Shown here: one piece after another, positions 19,101 through 26,704 of the stretch
Position numbering within the stretch: position 1 is the stretch's first letter
Layout: every line of letters begins with the position of its first letter
Assembly: GCA_036407035.1 (NCBI GenBank)
Contig: DASXAA010000186.1
Coordinates: forward strand, 1-64,000
Direction: 5' to 3'
Length of the DNA: 64,000 nt
Source: JACVRW01 sp036407035
GTDB taxonomy: Bacteria; Actinomycetota; Thermoleophilia; Solirubrobacterales; Thermoleophilaceae
Position numbers and translations under genes: made by a program
Notes under the pieces: model-generated
What the model was told of the DNA's origin: nothing
Databases searched by the model: none
Seen by the model: only the letters and a program-made list of their open reading frames with translations

Positions 19101-21794
19101 GCGATCGTGTCCGGGCTCGCCAACGGCACGAGCTACACGTTCAAGGTGACCGCGCGGAACGCCGTCGGCTCCAGCCCGCCCTCGTCCGCGTCGAACGCCG
19201 TGACGCCGCGTGCCACGATCTTCGACTTCGCGACACCCGCCACGGCCGACTCGGGGGATGTGTTCTCCGTCGAGGTGGGCGTCAAGTTCAAGTCCGACTA
19301 CGACGGCTCCGTGACCGGGATCCGCTTCTACAAGGCGGCGGCGAACACGGGCGTGCACATCGGCAGCCTCTGGACCGCAGGCGGACAGCGGCTGGCCCAG
19401 GCCACCTTTACGGGCGAGACCGCCTCGGGCTGGCAGACGGTGACCTTCGCGAACCCAGTGCCGATCACCGCCGGCACGACCTACGTCGCCTCCTACTACG
19501 CGCCGAGCGGACACTATTCGGCGACGAGCGGCGGCCTCTCGTCCGCGTTCGACAACGCGCCCTTGCATGCGATCGCCGACTCCACCAGCGCCAACGGCGT
19601 GTACGCATACGGCGGTGCGAGCAGCTTCCCGAGCAACACCTGGAACGCGTCGAACTACTGGGTCGACGTGAACTTCACCGTCCCGGGTCCGGGCCAGGTG
19701 ACGGGCGTGAACGCAAGCGCCGCCGGCCAGTCGTCGGCGAACGTCTCCTGGAACGCCCCGTCCGGAGGCGGGCCGGTGACGTCGTACAAGGTCACGCCCT
19801 ACGTCGGCTCCACGGCCCAGACGCCCAAGATCGTGACCGGCACGCCGCCGGCGACCAGCACCAAGGTCACCGGGCTTACGGCGGGAACCACGTACACCTT
19901 CACCGTGCAGGCGGTCAACTCGAGCGGCGCCGGGCCGGCCTCGGCACAGTCGAACGCGATAACGCCTCAGGCGCCCGTGGCGCCGTCGGCTCCGTCCGAC
20001 GTCGCTGCCCTGCCCGGTTCGAACTCAGCGCGTGTGACCTGGACCGGCGCCGGCAGCGACGGGGACAGCCCCATAACCGGCCAGACCGTGACCCCGTACA
20101 TCGGCGGCAACGCGCAGACACCCGTGCAGGTGGGCCCCTCCGCCACCAGCACGACCGTCACGGGGCTGACGAACGGCACGAGCTACACCTTCAAGGTCAC
20201 GGCTACGAACGCCATCGGCACCAGCCCTGCCTCGGCGGCCTCTAACGCCGTGATCCCGCGGTCGACCATCTTCGACTTCGCCAACCCGGGCATCGCCGAC
20301 TCCGGCGACACGGCCGGGGTCGAGCTCGGGGTGAAGTTCAAGTCCGACGTGGCGGGCTCGGTGACGGGGGTCCGCTTCTACAAGGCGGCGGCCAACAGTG
20401 GCACCCACATCGGGAGCCTCTGGACCGCCGGTGGGCAGCGCCTGGCCCAGGCGACGTTCACCGGCGAGTCCGGCTCGGGCTGGCAGATGGTCACCTTCTC
20501 GAACCCGGTCAGCATCGCCGCGGACACGACCTACGTGGCCTCGTACTACACCCCAAGCGGCCACTACTCGGTCACGAGCGGCGGGTTGGCCGCGGCGGTC
20601 GACAACGCGCCCCTGCACGCCCTCGCCGACGCCACCAGCCCCAACGGCGTCTACGCGTACGGCGGGGCGAGCGTGTTCCCGAACAACAGCTTCAACGCGA
20701 GCAACTACCTGGTGGACGTGCTGTTCGCGGGCGCCCCGGCGCCCGGGCAGGTCACGAACGTGACCGCCACGCCTGGGCAGGCCTCCGCGGACGTGTCGTG
20801 GAGCGCTCCGTCGAGCGGCGGTCCGCCGACCTCGTACAAGATCACCCCGTACATCGGATCGAGCGCGCAGACCGCGACGACCGTGACCGGCTCGCCGCCG
20901 GCGACCTCGAAGACCGTCGCCGGGCTCACGCCGGGAACCGCATACACCTTCACCGTCCAGGCCTCCAACCCGGCCGGATCGGGCCCCGAGTCGGCCAACT
21001 CCAACTCGGTCACCCCGCAGTCCTCCGGCGTGCCCGGGTCTCCGACCGGCGTCTCGGCGCAGGGCGACTCCAAGTCCGCGGTCGTTAGCTGGAACGCTCC
21101 CGCGAGCAACGGCGGCAGCCCGCTCACCGGGTACACGGTCACCCCGTTCGTCGGCTCGACCGCACAGACGCCTGTGGACGTCGGCGCCTCCACCACCCGC
21201 ACCAGGATCACCGGGCTCACGAACGGCACCGCCTACACGTTCAAGGTGACGGCCACGAGCTCCGCGGGCACCGGCGTGGCGTCCAGCGCCACGGACGCGG
21301 TCACGCCGCGCCCGTCCATCTTCGAGCTCGCGACCCCGCCCGTCGTCGACGCCGGCGACCCGGGATCGGTGGTGCTCGGCGTGAAGTTCACATCCGACGT
21401 GAACGGATCGGTGACGGCTATCCGCTTCCACAAGGCGGCCGCGAACACGGGCACACACGTCGGAAGCATCTGGACCTCCGGCGGCCAGCTGCTGGGCCAG
21501 GCCACCTTCGCCGGCGAGTCCGCCTCTGGCTGGCAGACGGTCACCTTCGCCAACCCGGTCGCCGTCACGGCGGGCACGACCTACGTGGCGTCGTACCTTG
21601 CGCCGAACGGTCACTACTCGATCACCTCGGCGGCCTTCGCCTCCAACCCGGTCGACAACCCGCCGCTGCACGCGCTGGCGACCCTGTCCAGCCCGAACGG
21701 GGTCTACGCGTACAGCGGCTCCGCGGTCTTCCCGTCCAACACCTACAACGCCACGAACTACTGGGTGGACGTCCTGTTCGCCCCGGGGTCGTAG
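16170..21794 (+). CDS. Giant secreted protein: DMFase-like domain, DUF4082-like and FN3 repeats
   Basis: Secreted protein of 1,874 residues. Residues 1-43 are a signal peptide with an Arg pair and a long Leu/Ala core. Residues about 60-545 resemble the large subunit of N,N-dimethylformamidase, including SSGHDEYWSGGQ and AFFSGNEMFWK. An Ig-like domain (about 550-645) follows. The rest is three units of DUF4082-like, FN3, FN3 and a final DUF4082-like domain: DUF4082-like starts near residues 648, 1014, 1364 and 1714, each with VGVKFKSD-type and GIRFYKAA-type motifs. The last three units repeat at exactly 1,050 bases. A surface or matrix carbohydrate-binding role is inferred. The ATG at 16170 is chosen because it gives a good signal peptide. 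Confidence 0.88.
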   Translation: MGLPAHPIIPRFGQVGPRRLLAAALALASALLAFALAPAQSHAAACTPPVVNQVACENTQPGADPSTWEIDGAGDPSIQGYATSMSVNKGDTISFKIKSSTSNYHIDILRLGWYGGDGARVIASNLSPTGSSNQPACLTQASTGLIDCGNWAVSRSWTVPSNAVSGVYIAHLVRNDTGGDSHITFVVRDDSSHSDIVLQTSDETWQAYNTYGGNSLYTCTNPCPPGDPSTYKSAYKVSYNRPLHVAEDDGGRSALFTGAEYPMIRFLERNGYDVSYISGVDTQTRGPLLQNHKLFISSGHDEYWSGGQRSNVEAARDAGVNLAFFSGNEMFWKTRWEPSMDGSNTANRTLVSYKDTHFTEQQDPVEWTGTWRDPRFTTPANGPTPENALTGQSFLVNLGTSRITVPFAYKQLRMWRNTDATSLSSGQSLPLAPSTLGYEWDQDADNGFRPAGQVRLSSTTVTGLEVFTDYGSTVTTGGTATHNLTMYRAPSGARVFGAGTVQWAWGLDDENPDGTAADRNMQQATVNLLADMSAQPFALIPGLASANKTTDTTAPTSTITPPPATVQDGQQVTISGTAADAAGGVVAGVEVSTDGGSTWHPANGTTSWTYTWTAHGNPSTTIKARATDDSGNIQAPGAGVSVNVSCPCSIWGTNTAVPASDADSGDPTPVEVGVKFKSDSYGRISGIRFYKAAGNTGTHIGNLWTADGQLLAQATFTGESASGWQSVTFATPVEVQPGTTYVASYYAPNGHYSASPDYLYRQPAPGPNGGSTADSAPLHALRNTGTTTGTTTNGLYTYTAASAFPTQSFGASNYWVDVVFSPIASPGQVTNVTATEGGKTSANVSWSAPASGGTVTSYKVTPYIGSNALAPVTVSGSSTTKTITGLTTGTTYTFTVQASNPNGSGPESSHSNPVTPNNAVPPASPTNVTAEGASQSARVNWSVPGADGDSPITGYTITPFVGGVAQDTTQAGASATSAIVSGLANGTSYTFKVTARNAVGSSPPSSASNAVTPRATIFDFATPATADSGDVFSVEVGVKFKSDYDGSVTGIRFYKAAANTGVHIGSLWTAGGQRLAQATFTGETASGWQTVTFANPVPITAGTTYVASYYAPSGHYSATSGGLSSAFDNAPLHAIADSTSANGVYAYGGASSFPSNTWNASNYWVDVNFTVPGPGQVTGVNASAAGQSSANVSWNAPSGGGPVTSYKVTPYVGSTAQTPKIVTGTPPATSTKVTGLTAGTTYTFTVQAVNSSGAGPASAQSNAITPQAPVAPSAPSDVAALPGSNSARVTWTGAGSDGDSPITGQTVTPYIGGNAQTPVQVGPSATSTTVTGLTNGTSYTFKVTATNAIGTSPASAASNAVIPRSTIFDFANPGIADSGDTAGVELGVKFKSDVAGSVTGVRFYKAAANSGTHIGSLWTAGGQRLAQATFTGESGSGWQMVTFSNPVSIAADTTYVASYYTPSGHYSVTSGGLAAAVDNAPLHALADATSPNGVYAYGGASVFPNNSFNASNYLVDVLFAGAPAPGQVTNVTATPGQASADVSWSAPSSGGPPTSYKITPYIGSSAQTATTVTGSPPATSKTVAGLTPGTAYTFTVQASNPAGSGPESANSNSVTPQSSGVPGSPTGVSAQGDSKSAVVSWNAPASNGGSPLTGYTVTPFVGSTAQTPVDVGASTTRTRITGLTNGTAYTFKVTATSSAGTGVASSATDAVTPRPSIFELATPPVVDAGDPGSVVLGVKFTSDVNGSVTAIRFHKAAANTGTHVGSIWTSGGQLLGQATFAGESASGWQTVTFANPVAVTAGTTYVASYLAPNGHYSITSAAFASNPVDNPPLHALATLSSPNGVYAYSGSAVFPSNTYNATNYWVDVLFAPGS
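18112..21791 (+). repeat. In-gene long tandem repeats, 1,050-base period
   Basis: Within the giant secreted gene, a unit made of one DUF4082-like domain and two FN3 domains recurs. Matching stretches around ATCTTCGACTTCG start their TTCGA at 19221, 20271 and 21321, so the period is exactly 1,050 bases (350 codons) twice in a row. The first unit begins near 18112 and is longer (about 1,105 bases) because of an insertion in its DUF4082-like domain. Confidence 0.9.
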
Positions 21795-21796
21795 CC

Positions 21797-22450
21797 GTGA
21801 CCGGCGTCCGCGCGCTCGTCGTCGGCCTGGTGGCCCTCGGGCTCGTCCCGCTGGCGGGCTGTGGAGGCGACGATTCCACCGCGGGGTCCGCCCCGGGGAG
21901 CCCGGACAACCCACTCGTCGCGCGCACCACCGAGTCGGCGTCGACGGTCGGCAGGTCCAACGAGGCCGCCTCCCCGGCGCACGGGACGAAGGGATCGCAG
22001 GGCTCCGGCGGTAGCGGCGGGTCGGCCGCGCCCGACGGTGGCTCGGCGACCAAGCCCGGCTACGAGCAGCTCGTGGAACGCCAGTCGAGCAAGCCCCAGA
22101 GCAGCTTCACGCCGTGCAACCTCGTGACGAGGTCGCAGGCCCGCGCGTACGTCGGAGCGCCGGTCCGGGAGCCGCTCGAGGCGGCCCAGGGCCCCACCTG
22201 CATCTACCAGGCGGAGCGGGGCAAGGGATTCGTGACCCTCGCGGTGCAATCCGTGGACTTCAGGAAGCTGAAGCCGCGTCTGCAGCAGCCTCGGCGCATC
22301 TCCGTCTCCGAGCGCACGGCGTACTGCGGGCAGTACGGGCAGGCGATGCTCTACGTCCCGCTTTCGCGCGGCCGCGTGCTCACGGTTGCCGGACCGTGCC
22401 CGGTGGCGCGGCAGTTCGCCGCGGCCGCGGTGCAGCGCTTGAAGGGTTAG
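21797..22450 (+). CDS. Putative lipoprotein with Ser/Gly-rich linker
   Basis: Predicted lipoprotein of 217 residues. The signal peptide ends in the lipobox LAGC, so the mature protein should be anchored through that Cys. A disordered region rich in Ser, Gly and Ala (about residues 28-85) acts as a spacer to a folded C-terminal domain with four cysteines (TPCNLV, PTCIY, AYCGQ, GPCPV). The domain resembles the DUF3558-type lipoproteins of actinobacteria in its Cys pattern and PCxL opening, though I could not confirm this. The GTG start is 2 bases after the stop of the giant secreted gene, suggesting co-transcription. Confidence 0.75.
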   Translation: MTGVRALVVGLVALGLVPLAGCGGDDSTAGSAPGSPDNPLVARTTESASTVGRSNEAASPAHGTKGSQGSGGSGGSAAPDGGSATKPGYEQLVERQSSKPQSSFTPCNLVTRSQARAYVGAPVREPLEAAQGPTCIYQAERGKGFVTLAVQSVDFRKLKPRLQQPRRISVSERTAYCGQYGQAMLYVPLSRGRVLTVAGPCPVARQFAAAAVQRLKG

Positions 22451-22462
22451 ACGCCGGCCGTC

Positions 22463-23734
22463 GTGTACCAGGTCGTCTCCAACCCGGCCGCCCTGGTCAA
22501 AGAGCACCGGCGCCTCCTGTCGCGCAGCCGCTTCGGGCCGCACGTCAGCCGCACGGTCGTCCTGCTCGGGCTGACGAGCCTGTTCACCGACATCTCCTCC
22601 GAGATGGTGACCACGGTGCTGCCGCTCTACCTCGTCTACGTCGGCGGGTTCTCCCCGCTCGCGTTCGGGGTGATCGACGGCCTCTACAACGGCGCGGTCG
22701 CCCTCGTCGGGCTGGCCAGCGGGTTCCTCGGCGACCGCTTCAGGCGCCACAAGGAGATCGCCGCCACCGGGTACGGCCTATCCGCGCTGTGCAAGCTCCT
22801 GCTCATGACCGTCGGCACCGCGGTCTCCGCGATCGGTGCGGTGATTCTCATCGACCGCGCCGGCAAGGGCATCCGCACGGCGCCGCGGGACGCGATGATC
22901 TCCCTGTCCACACCCGAGCGGCAGCTCGGCACCGCCTTCGGCGTGCACCGGGCCCTCGACACCACGGGTGCGATGATCGGCCCGCTCGTCGCGTTCGGCA
23001 TCCTGGCCATCGCCCCCGTCGCGTTCCACTCGATCTTCCTGGTCAGCTTCTGCTTCGCGATCCTGGGCCTCGGGATCCTCACGCTGTTCGTCGAGCCCAA
23101 GCCCGTCGCGCGCGAGGCGGCGGCGCCCGCCCGCCCGCCGTCGCTGCGCGGCTCGTTCCGGCTGGTCCGAATCCCCCGATTCCGCGCGCTGCTGATCGCG
23201 GGCGGAGCGCTCAGCCTGGCGACCGCCAGCGACGCCTTCCTGTTCCTCGCCCTGAAGGAGGACCTCGAGCTCGGCACCTCGCTCTTCCCGCTGCTCTTCG
23301 TGGGAAGCGCGAGCGTGTACATGGTGCTCGCGGTGCCGATGGGCCGGCTCGCCGACCGCGTGGGCCGCGGGCGCGTGTTCCTGGCCGGCTACGTGCTGCT
23401 GCTGGGCGTCTATGCGGCCGTCTTGTCGCCGGTCGCGGGCTGGGCGGTGGTCGTCGCCGCGCTCGCCATGCTCGGTGCCTACTACGCGGCCACAGACGGA
23501 GTCCTCATGGCCCTCGGGAGCTCGGTCGTCCCCCAGGACGTGCGCGGCAGCGGCCTCGCCCTGCTGCGGACCTCCACCAGCATCGCGCGACTGTTCGCGT
23601 CGCTAGCGTTTGGAGCGCTTTGGACTCTCTGGGGCATGAACGTTGCGATCGTGTGCTTCGGCGCCGCCCTTGCCGCGGCGACCGTGCTGGCCGCGGTGGT
23701 GCTCGTGCGCACGCCCGCGCCGGCGCATGACTAG
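22463..23734 (+). CDS. MFS transporter
   Basis: Major facilitator of 423 residues with about 12 membrane helices. The N-terminal part has LFTDISSEMVTTVLPLYL, and the loop after helix 4 has DRAGKGIRTAPRDAMI, a hallmark of one MFS branch of unknown substrate; GRLADRVGRGR is the second-half version of the conserved loop motif. The GTG start at 22463 follows the lipoprotein stop by 12 bases, and its end overlaps the next gene by 8 bases. It may export a product linked to the neighbouring secreted proteins, but no substrate can be named. Confidence 0.88.
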   Translation: MYQVVSNPAALVKEHRRLLSRSRFGPHVSRTVVLLGLTSLFTDISSEMVTTVLPLYLVYVGGFSPLAFGVIDGLYNGAVALVGLASGFLGDRFRRHKEIAATGYGLSALCKLLLMTVGTAVSAIGAVILIDRAGKGIRTAPRDAMISLSTPERQLGTAFGVHRALDTTGAMIGPLVAFGILAIAPVAFHSIFLVSFCFAILGLGILTLFVEPKPVAREAAAPARPPSLRGSFRLVRIPRFRALLIAGGALSLATASDAFLFLALKEDLELGTSLFPLLFVGSASVYMVLAVPMGRLADRVGRGRVFLAGYVLLLGVYAAVLSPVAGWAVVVAALAMLGAYYAATDGVLMALGSSVVPQDVRGSGLALLRTSTSIARLFASLAFGALWTLWGMNVAIVCFGAALAAATVLAAVVLVRTPAPAHD

Positions 23735-24740
23735 CACGCGGCGACGCACAATCTTCGCGCTGCTGCTGGGGGCGTGCGCGCTGGCGACCGTGCTGGCTGT
23801 CCTCTCGGCGGCGCGCCAAGACGACCCGGAGAGCGGCGACTCGGCAGCGGCGCGGGACGTGCTGGACGACGCGCAGGCCGGCGGCCGTAAAGCGGTCGTC
23901 TTCAGGAGCCTCGACCGCGACCGCCCCAAGGCCCGCGGCGAGGTCGCCGTGGCGACCGTCGGCGGGCAGCCGGCCGCCGGCGGGCGGACGCTGACGCAGC
24001 TCGGGTGCGACCGCGTGTACTTCGCCGCCGGCCGGGGCATCTGCCTGGCCCGTGGAGGCGGCTTCGCGGCCGGCTACAAGGCCAAGATCTTCGACGAGCA
24101 GCTCCGGATCCGGCACGAGGTGCCGGTCGACGGCCTCCCGAGCCGGGCGCGCGTCTCACCCGACGGCCGCTATGGCTCCGTGACCCTGTTCGTGACGGGC
24201 CATGCGTACGCGGACGCCGGCAGCTTCTCCACGCAGACCACGCTCATCGACCTCGCGCGGGGCGAGCGGATCGCGGACCTCGAGGACTTCACCGTTACGA
24301 AGGACGGCGTGCAGGTGACCGCCGTTGACCGCAACTTCTGGGGCGTCACGTTCGCGCCCGACAGCGACCGCTTCTACGCGACCATGGCCACCGGCGGCAA
24401 GACCTACCTGGTGGTCGGCTCGGTCAGCCGTCGCACGGCGCACGTGATCCACGAGAACGTCGAGTGCCCGTCGCTCTCGCCGGACGGCAAGCGGATCGCC
24501 TACAAGAAACGGGTCGGCTCCGGCGCCAACCCGTGGCGACTGACCGTGCTCGACCTCTCGTCCATGCGGGAGACCCCGCTGGCGGAGACGCGCTCGGTCG
24601 ACGACCAGGCCGAATGGCTCGACGAGGAGCACGTGCTGTACGGGATCGGCGGCGAGGTCTACGTCGTCCGCGCCGACGGCGGCGGGCAGCCCCGCCGCTT
24701 CCTGACCGGAGCGGAGTCGCCCGCGGTCGTGAGTGGGTAG
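23727..24740 (+). CDS. Membrane-anchored beta-propeller protein (PD40/TolB-like)
   Basis: Protein of 337 residues with an N-terminal membrane segment after a short Arg-rich start (TSTRRRTIFALLLGACALATV). The extracytoplasmic part has WD40-like blades of the TolB/PD40 type: RVSPDGRYGSV, FAPDSDRFYATM and SLSPDGKRIAYKKR, each with the SPDG-type turn. Such domains bind proteins or small ligands. The ATG at 23727 overlaps the MFS gene by 8 bases, so it is probably the last gene of a four-gene unit. It ends at a strong hairpin at 24764-24795. Confidence 0.78.
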   Translation: MTSTRRRTIFALLLGACALATVLAVLSAARQDDPESGDSAAARDVLDDAQAGGRKAVVFRSLDRDRPKARGEVAVATVGGQPAAGGRTLTQLGCDRVYFAAGRGICLARGGGFAAGYKAKIFDEQLRIRHEVPVDGLPSRARVSPDGRYGSVTLFVTGHAYADAGSFSTQTTLIDLARGERIADLEDFTVTKDGVQVTAVDRNFWGVTFAPDSDRFYATMATGGKTYLVVGSVSRRTAHVIHENVECPSLSPDGKRIAYKKRVGSGANPWRLTVLDLSSMRETPLAETRSVDDQAEWLDEEHVLYGIGGEVYVVRADGGGQPRRFLTGAESPAVVSG

Positions 24741-24763
24741 GCCGGCGGGCGCGGAGGAGCGAG

Positions 24764-24795
24764 TCCGCGGCCCGCGCACGTGGCGGGCCGCGGGA
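24764..24795. terminator. Hairpin between convergent genes
   Basis: An 11-base perfect inverted repeat (arms 24765-24775 and 24783-24793, CCGCGGCCCGC and its complement) with a 7-base loop lies in the 72 bases between two convergent stop codons. There is no T run, as is common in GC-rich genomes. It can act as a terminator in both directions. Confidence 0.65.
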
Positions 24796-24812
24796 CGCCG
24801 AAGGGCGTCAGG

Positions 24813-25964
24813 TCAGAGGACCGCTCCGAACTGCTGGATACGGGGCTCGAGCTCGTTCATCAGCTCGAGCCAGCGGATGTTGTAGTAGCGCGGGTCCGTC
24901 AGCTTCGCGCGGTCGGCGAGGTCGATCTCGGCGAGCATCTCGGAGACGGCCTCGACCACCGAGCGGCAGGGCGTGAACCCGAGCGTCTGGCTCAGCTTCG
25001 CGTTCGAGCACTCGTAGTCGCGCGTCAGGCGCGGCGCGGGTGTCTCCTCGAGGCTGACCGTGCGGCCGAGCAGCTGCACCGAGCCGGCCACGAGCATCGC
25101 GAGCTCGCGGATCTGGTAGTTGGAATGGAGGACGTTGAAGACCTCTCCGCGGACCACGTCGGCGGGGGCCTCGAGCGCCGCGATCATCGCGTCGGAGACG
25201 TCCCGGACGTCCACGAGCGGGCGCCACATCCAGCCGCCGCCGTGCAGGAGCAGGCGCTCCTGGAGAAGCGCGTCCTTGACGAAGGTGTTCACCACCAGGT
25301 CGTAGCGCATGCGCGGGCTGAAGCCGTAGACCGTGCCGTTGCGGAGGATCACCGGGCAGAGGCCGCTGTCGATCAGGCCGAGCAGCGCCTCCTCGCCGAA
25401 GCGCTTCGAGGTCGCATACGCGCCACGCGGCGCGATGCGCGCCGTCTCGTCGTGCATCCCGGGCGGCATCCCGTCGTAGAGGGAGCAGGAGGACGCGAAC
25501 ACGAGCCGCTCGATCCCGCGCTCGACGCAGGCGTGTCCGAGCGCCTCGGTGGCGACGGCGTTCATCTGCCAGTTCGCCTCTGGGTCGTACTCCGCGGTCG
25601 GGTCGTTGGAGAGGCCGGCGAGGTGGATCACGCCGTCGACGCCGTCGAGCGCCGAGGCGGGAATCTCCCGCACGTCGGCCACCTGGACCTCGATCCGGCC
25701 CGCATACGGCTCGAGCGGCCCCTCACCCCAGTAGAGGCGATCGAGCAGCCGGACGTTGTAGCCGCGCTCGAGCAGCCTGCCGGTGAGGACGGTCCCGATG
25801 TAGCCCGCGCCGCCCGTGATCAGCACGGTGCGGCCCTTCTCAGGCGGGTTGGGTGCGAGTCCGTTGCTGCGGCCGCGCTCTCCCTGGAAATAGCGGCCGG
25901 CATGCCCATTGCTGGTTGCCGCGCCCGGATCGTGGGAGCGACCGTTGCCGTTTGAGCCCGTCAT
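24813..25964 (-). CDS. NAD-dependent epimerase/dehydratase (nucleotide sugar)
   Basis: Extended SDR enzyme of 383 residues. A disordered Asn/Gly/Ser-rich N-terminus (about 45 residues) precedes the NAD-binding motif ITGGAGYIGT. The catalytic Ser is in the FASSCSLYD strand, and YATSKRFGEE gives the Tyr-x3-Lys pair. The ATG at 25964 follows AAGGAG at a long spacing (13 bases); the frame remains open to 26120 but is unlike protein there. It is divergent from rmlC. Substrate is not clear: the sequence resembles UDP-glucose 4-epimerases and related enzymes. It faces the beta-propeller gene across a hairpin. Confidence 0.9.
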   Translation of the reverse strand: MTGSNGNGRSHDPGAATSNGHAGRYFQGERGRSNGLAPNPPEKGRTVLITGGAGYIGTVLTGRLLERGYNVRLLDRLYWGEGPLEPYAGRIEVQVADVREIPASALDGVDGVIHLAGLSNDPTAEYDPEANWQMNAVATEALGHACVERGIERLVFASSCSLYDGMPPGMHDETARIAPRGAYATSKRFGEEALLGLIDSGLCPVILRNGTVYGFSPRMRYDLVVNTFVKDALLQERLLLHGGGWMWRPLVDVRDVSDAMIAALEAPADVVRGEVFNVLHSNYQIRELAMLVAGSVQLLGRTVSLEETPAPRLTRDYECSNAKLSQTLGFTPCRSVVEAVSEMLAEIDLADRAKLTDPRYYNIRWLELMNELEPRIQQFGAVL

Positions 25965-26131
25965 CAGTGTCAGAAGTCTCCTTAGCTTGCCGCGCCCGAG
26001 GCGCGATGCCGTGTCCTGACAGACCAACGGGGCATACTTGCCTTTTCTTGCTCGGCGGGCGCCGCGGAAGCGCGCTCCGGACCGCGGCGTTGGTAGGGCT
26101 CGATTCCGAGCACGAAACACCAGGAGGCGAC
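25965..26131. promoter_or_regulatory. Divergent region, epimerase / rmlC
   Basis: This 167-base region lies between two divergent sugar-nucleotide genes and should hold promoters for both. I saw no clear dyad or strong -35/-10 pair. Its right end carries the ribosome binding site of rmlC. Confidence 0.35.
26122..26127 (+). promoter_or_regulatory. Ribosome binding site of rmlC
   Basis: A perfect AGGAGG lies 4 bases before the ATG at 26132. It decides the start of rmlC, because the frame upstream stays open to 25853. Confidence 0.8.
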
Positions 26132-26704
26132 ATGGAACGACTTGAGACGCGGCTCGAGGGGCCGGTGCTCGTCAAGCCCGTGGTCCACGGCGACGAGCGC
26201 GGCTTCTTCCACGAGAGCTATCGGCGAAACGTGTACGCCGAGCTGGGCATCCCGGAGGAGTTCGTCCAGGACAACCACTCGCGCTCCGGGCCGGGGATCG
26301 TGCGCGGCATGCACTTCCAGATCGGCGAGGGCGCCGCGAAGCTGGTGCGCTGCGCGCGGGGCGCCATCCTCGACGTCGTCGTGGACGTCCGCCGGGGTTC
26401 CCCCACCTTCGGGAAGTGGGAGGGGTTCGAGCTGACCGACGAGAACCTGCACCAGCTCTATTGCCCGGTGGGATTCGCCCACGGGTTCTGCGTCCTGAGC
26501 GAGGTCGCCGACGTGATGTACAAGCAGACGAACTACTACGACGACGCCCTGGAGCGCGGAATCGCCTACAACGATCCGGACGTGGGGATCGACTGGCCCA
26601 CGAGCCTGGAGCTGAAGCCCTCGAAGCGCGACTCCGAGGCGCCGCTCCTGCGGGACATCGAGGCGGAGCTGCCGTTCGTGTACGAGGCGCCGGCGGGCGG
26701 CTAG
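26132..26704 (+). CDS. rmlC: dTDP-4-dehydrorhamnose 3,5-epimerase
   Basis: Cupin-fold epimerase of 190 residues, normal for RmlC, acting in dTDP-L-rhamnose synthesis. Family motifs are DERGFFHESYR, QDNHSRS, IVRGMHFQ with the catalytic His61, and the acidic strand DVVVDVRRGSPTFG. The second-half substrate residues are in YCPVGFAHGFCVL. The ATG at 26132 has a perfect Shine-Dalgarno. The stop TAG (26702-26704) lies inside CTAG, which is also the stop of rmlD read on the other strand. No complete rmlA or rmlB is seen next to it. Confidence 0.93.
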   Translation: MERLETRLEGPVLVKPVVHGDERGFFHESYRRNVYAELGIPEEFVQDNHSRSGPGIVRGMHFQIGEGAAKLVRCARGAILDVVVDVRRGSPTFGKWEGFELTDENLHQLYCPVGFAHGFCVLSEVADVMYKQTNYYDDALERGIAYNDPDVGIDWPTSLELKPSKRDSEAPLLRDIEAELPFVYEAPAGG

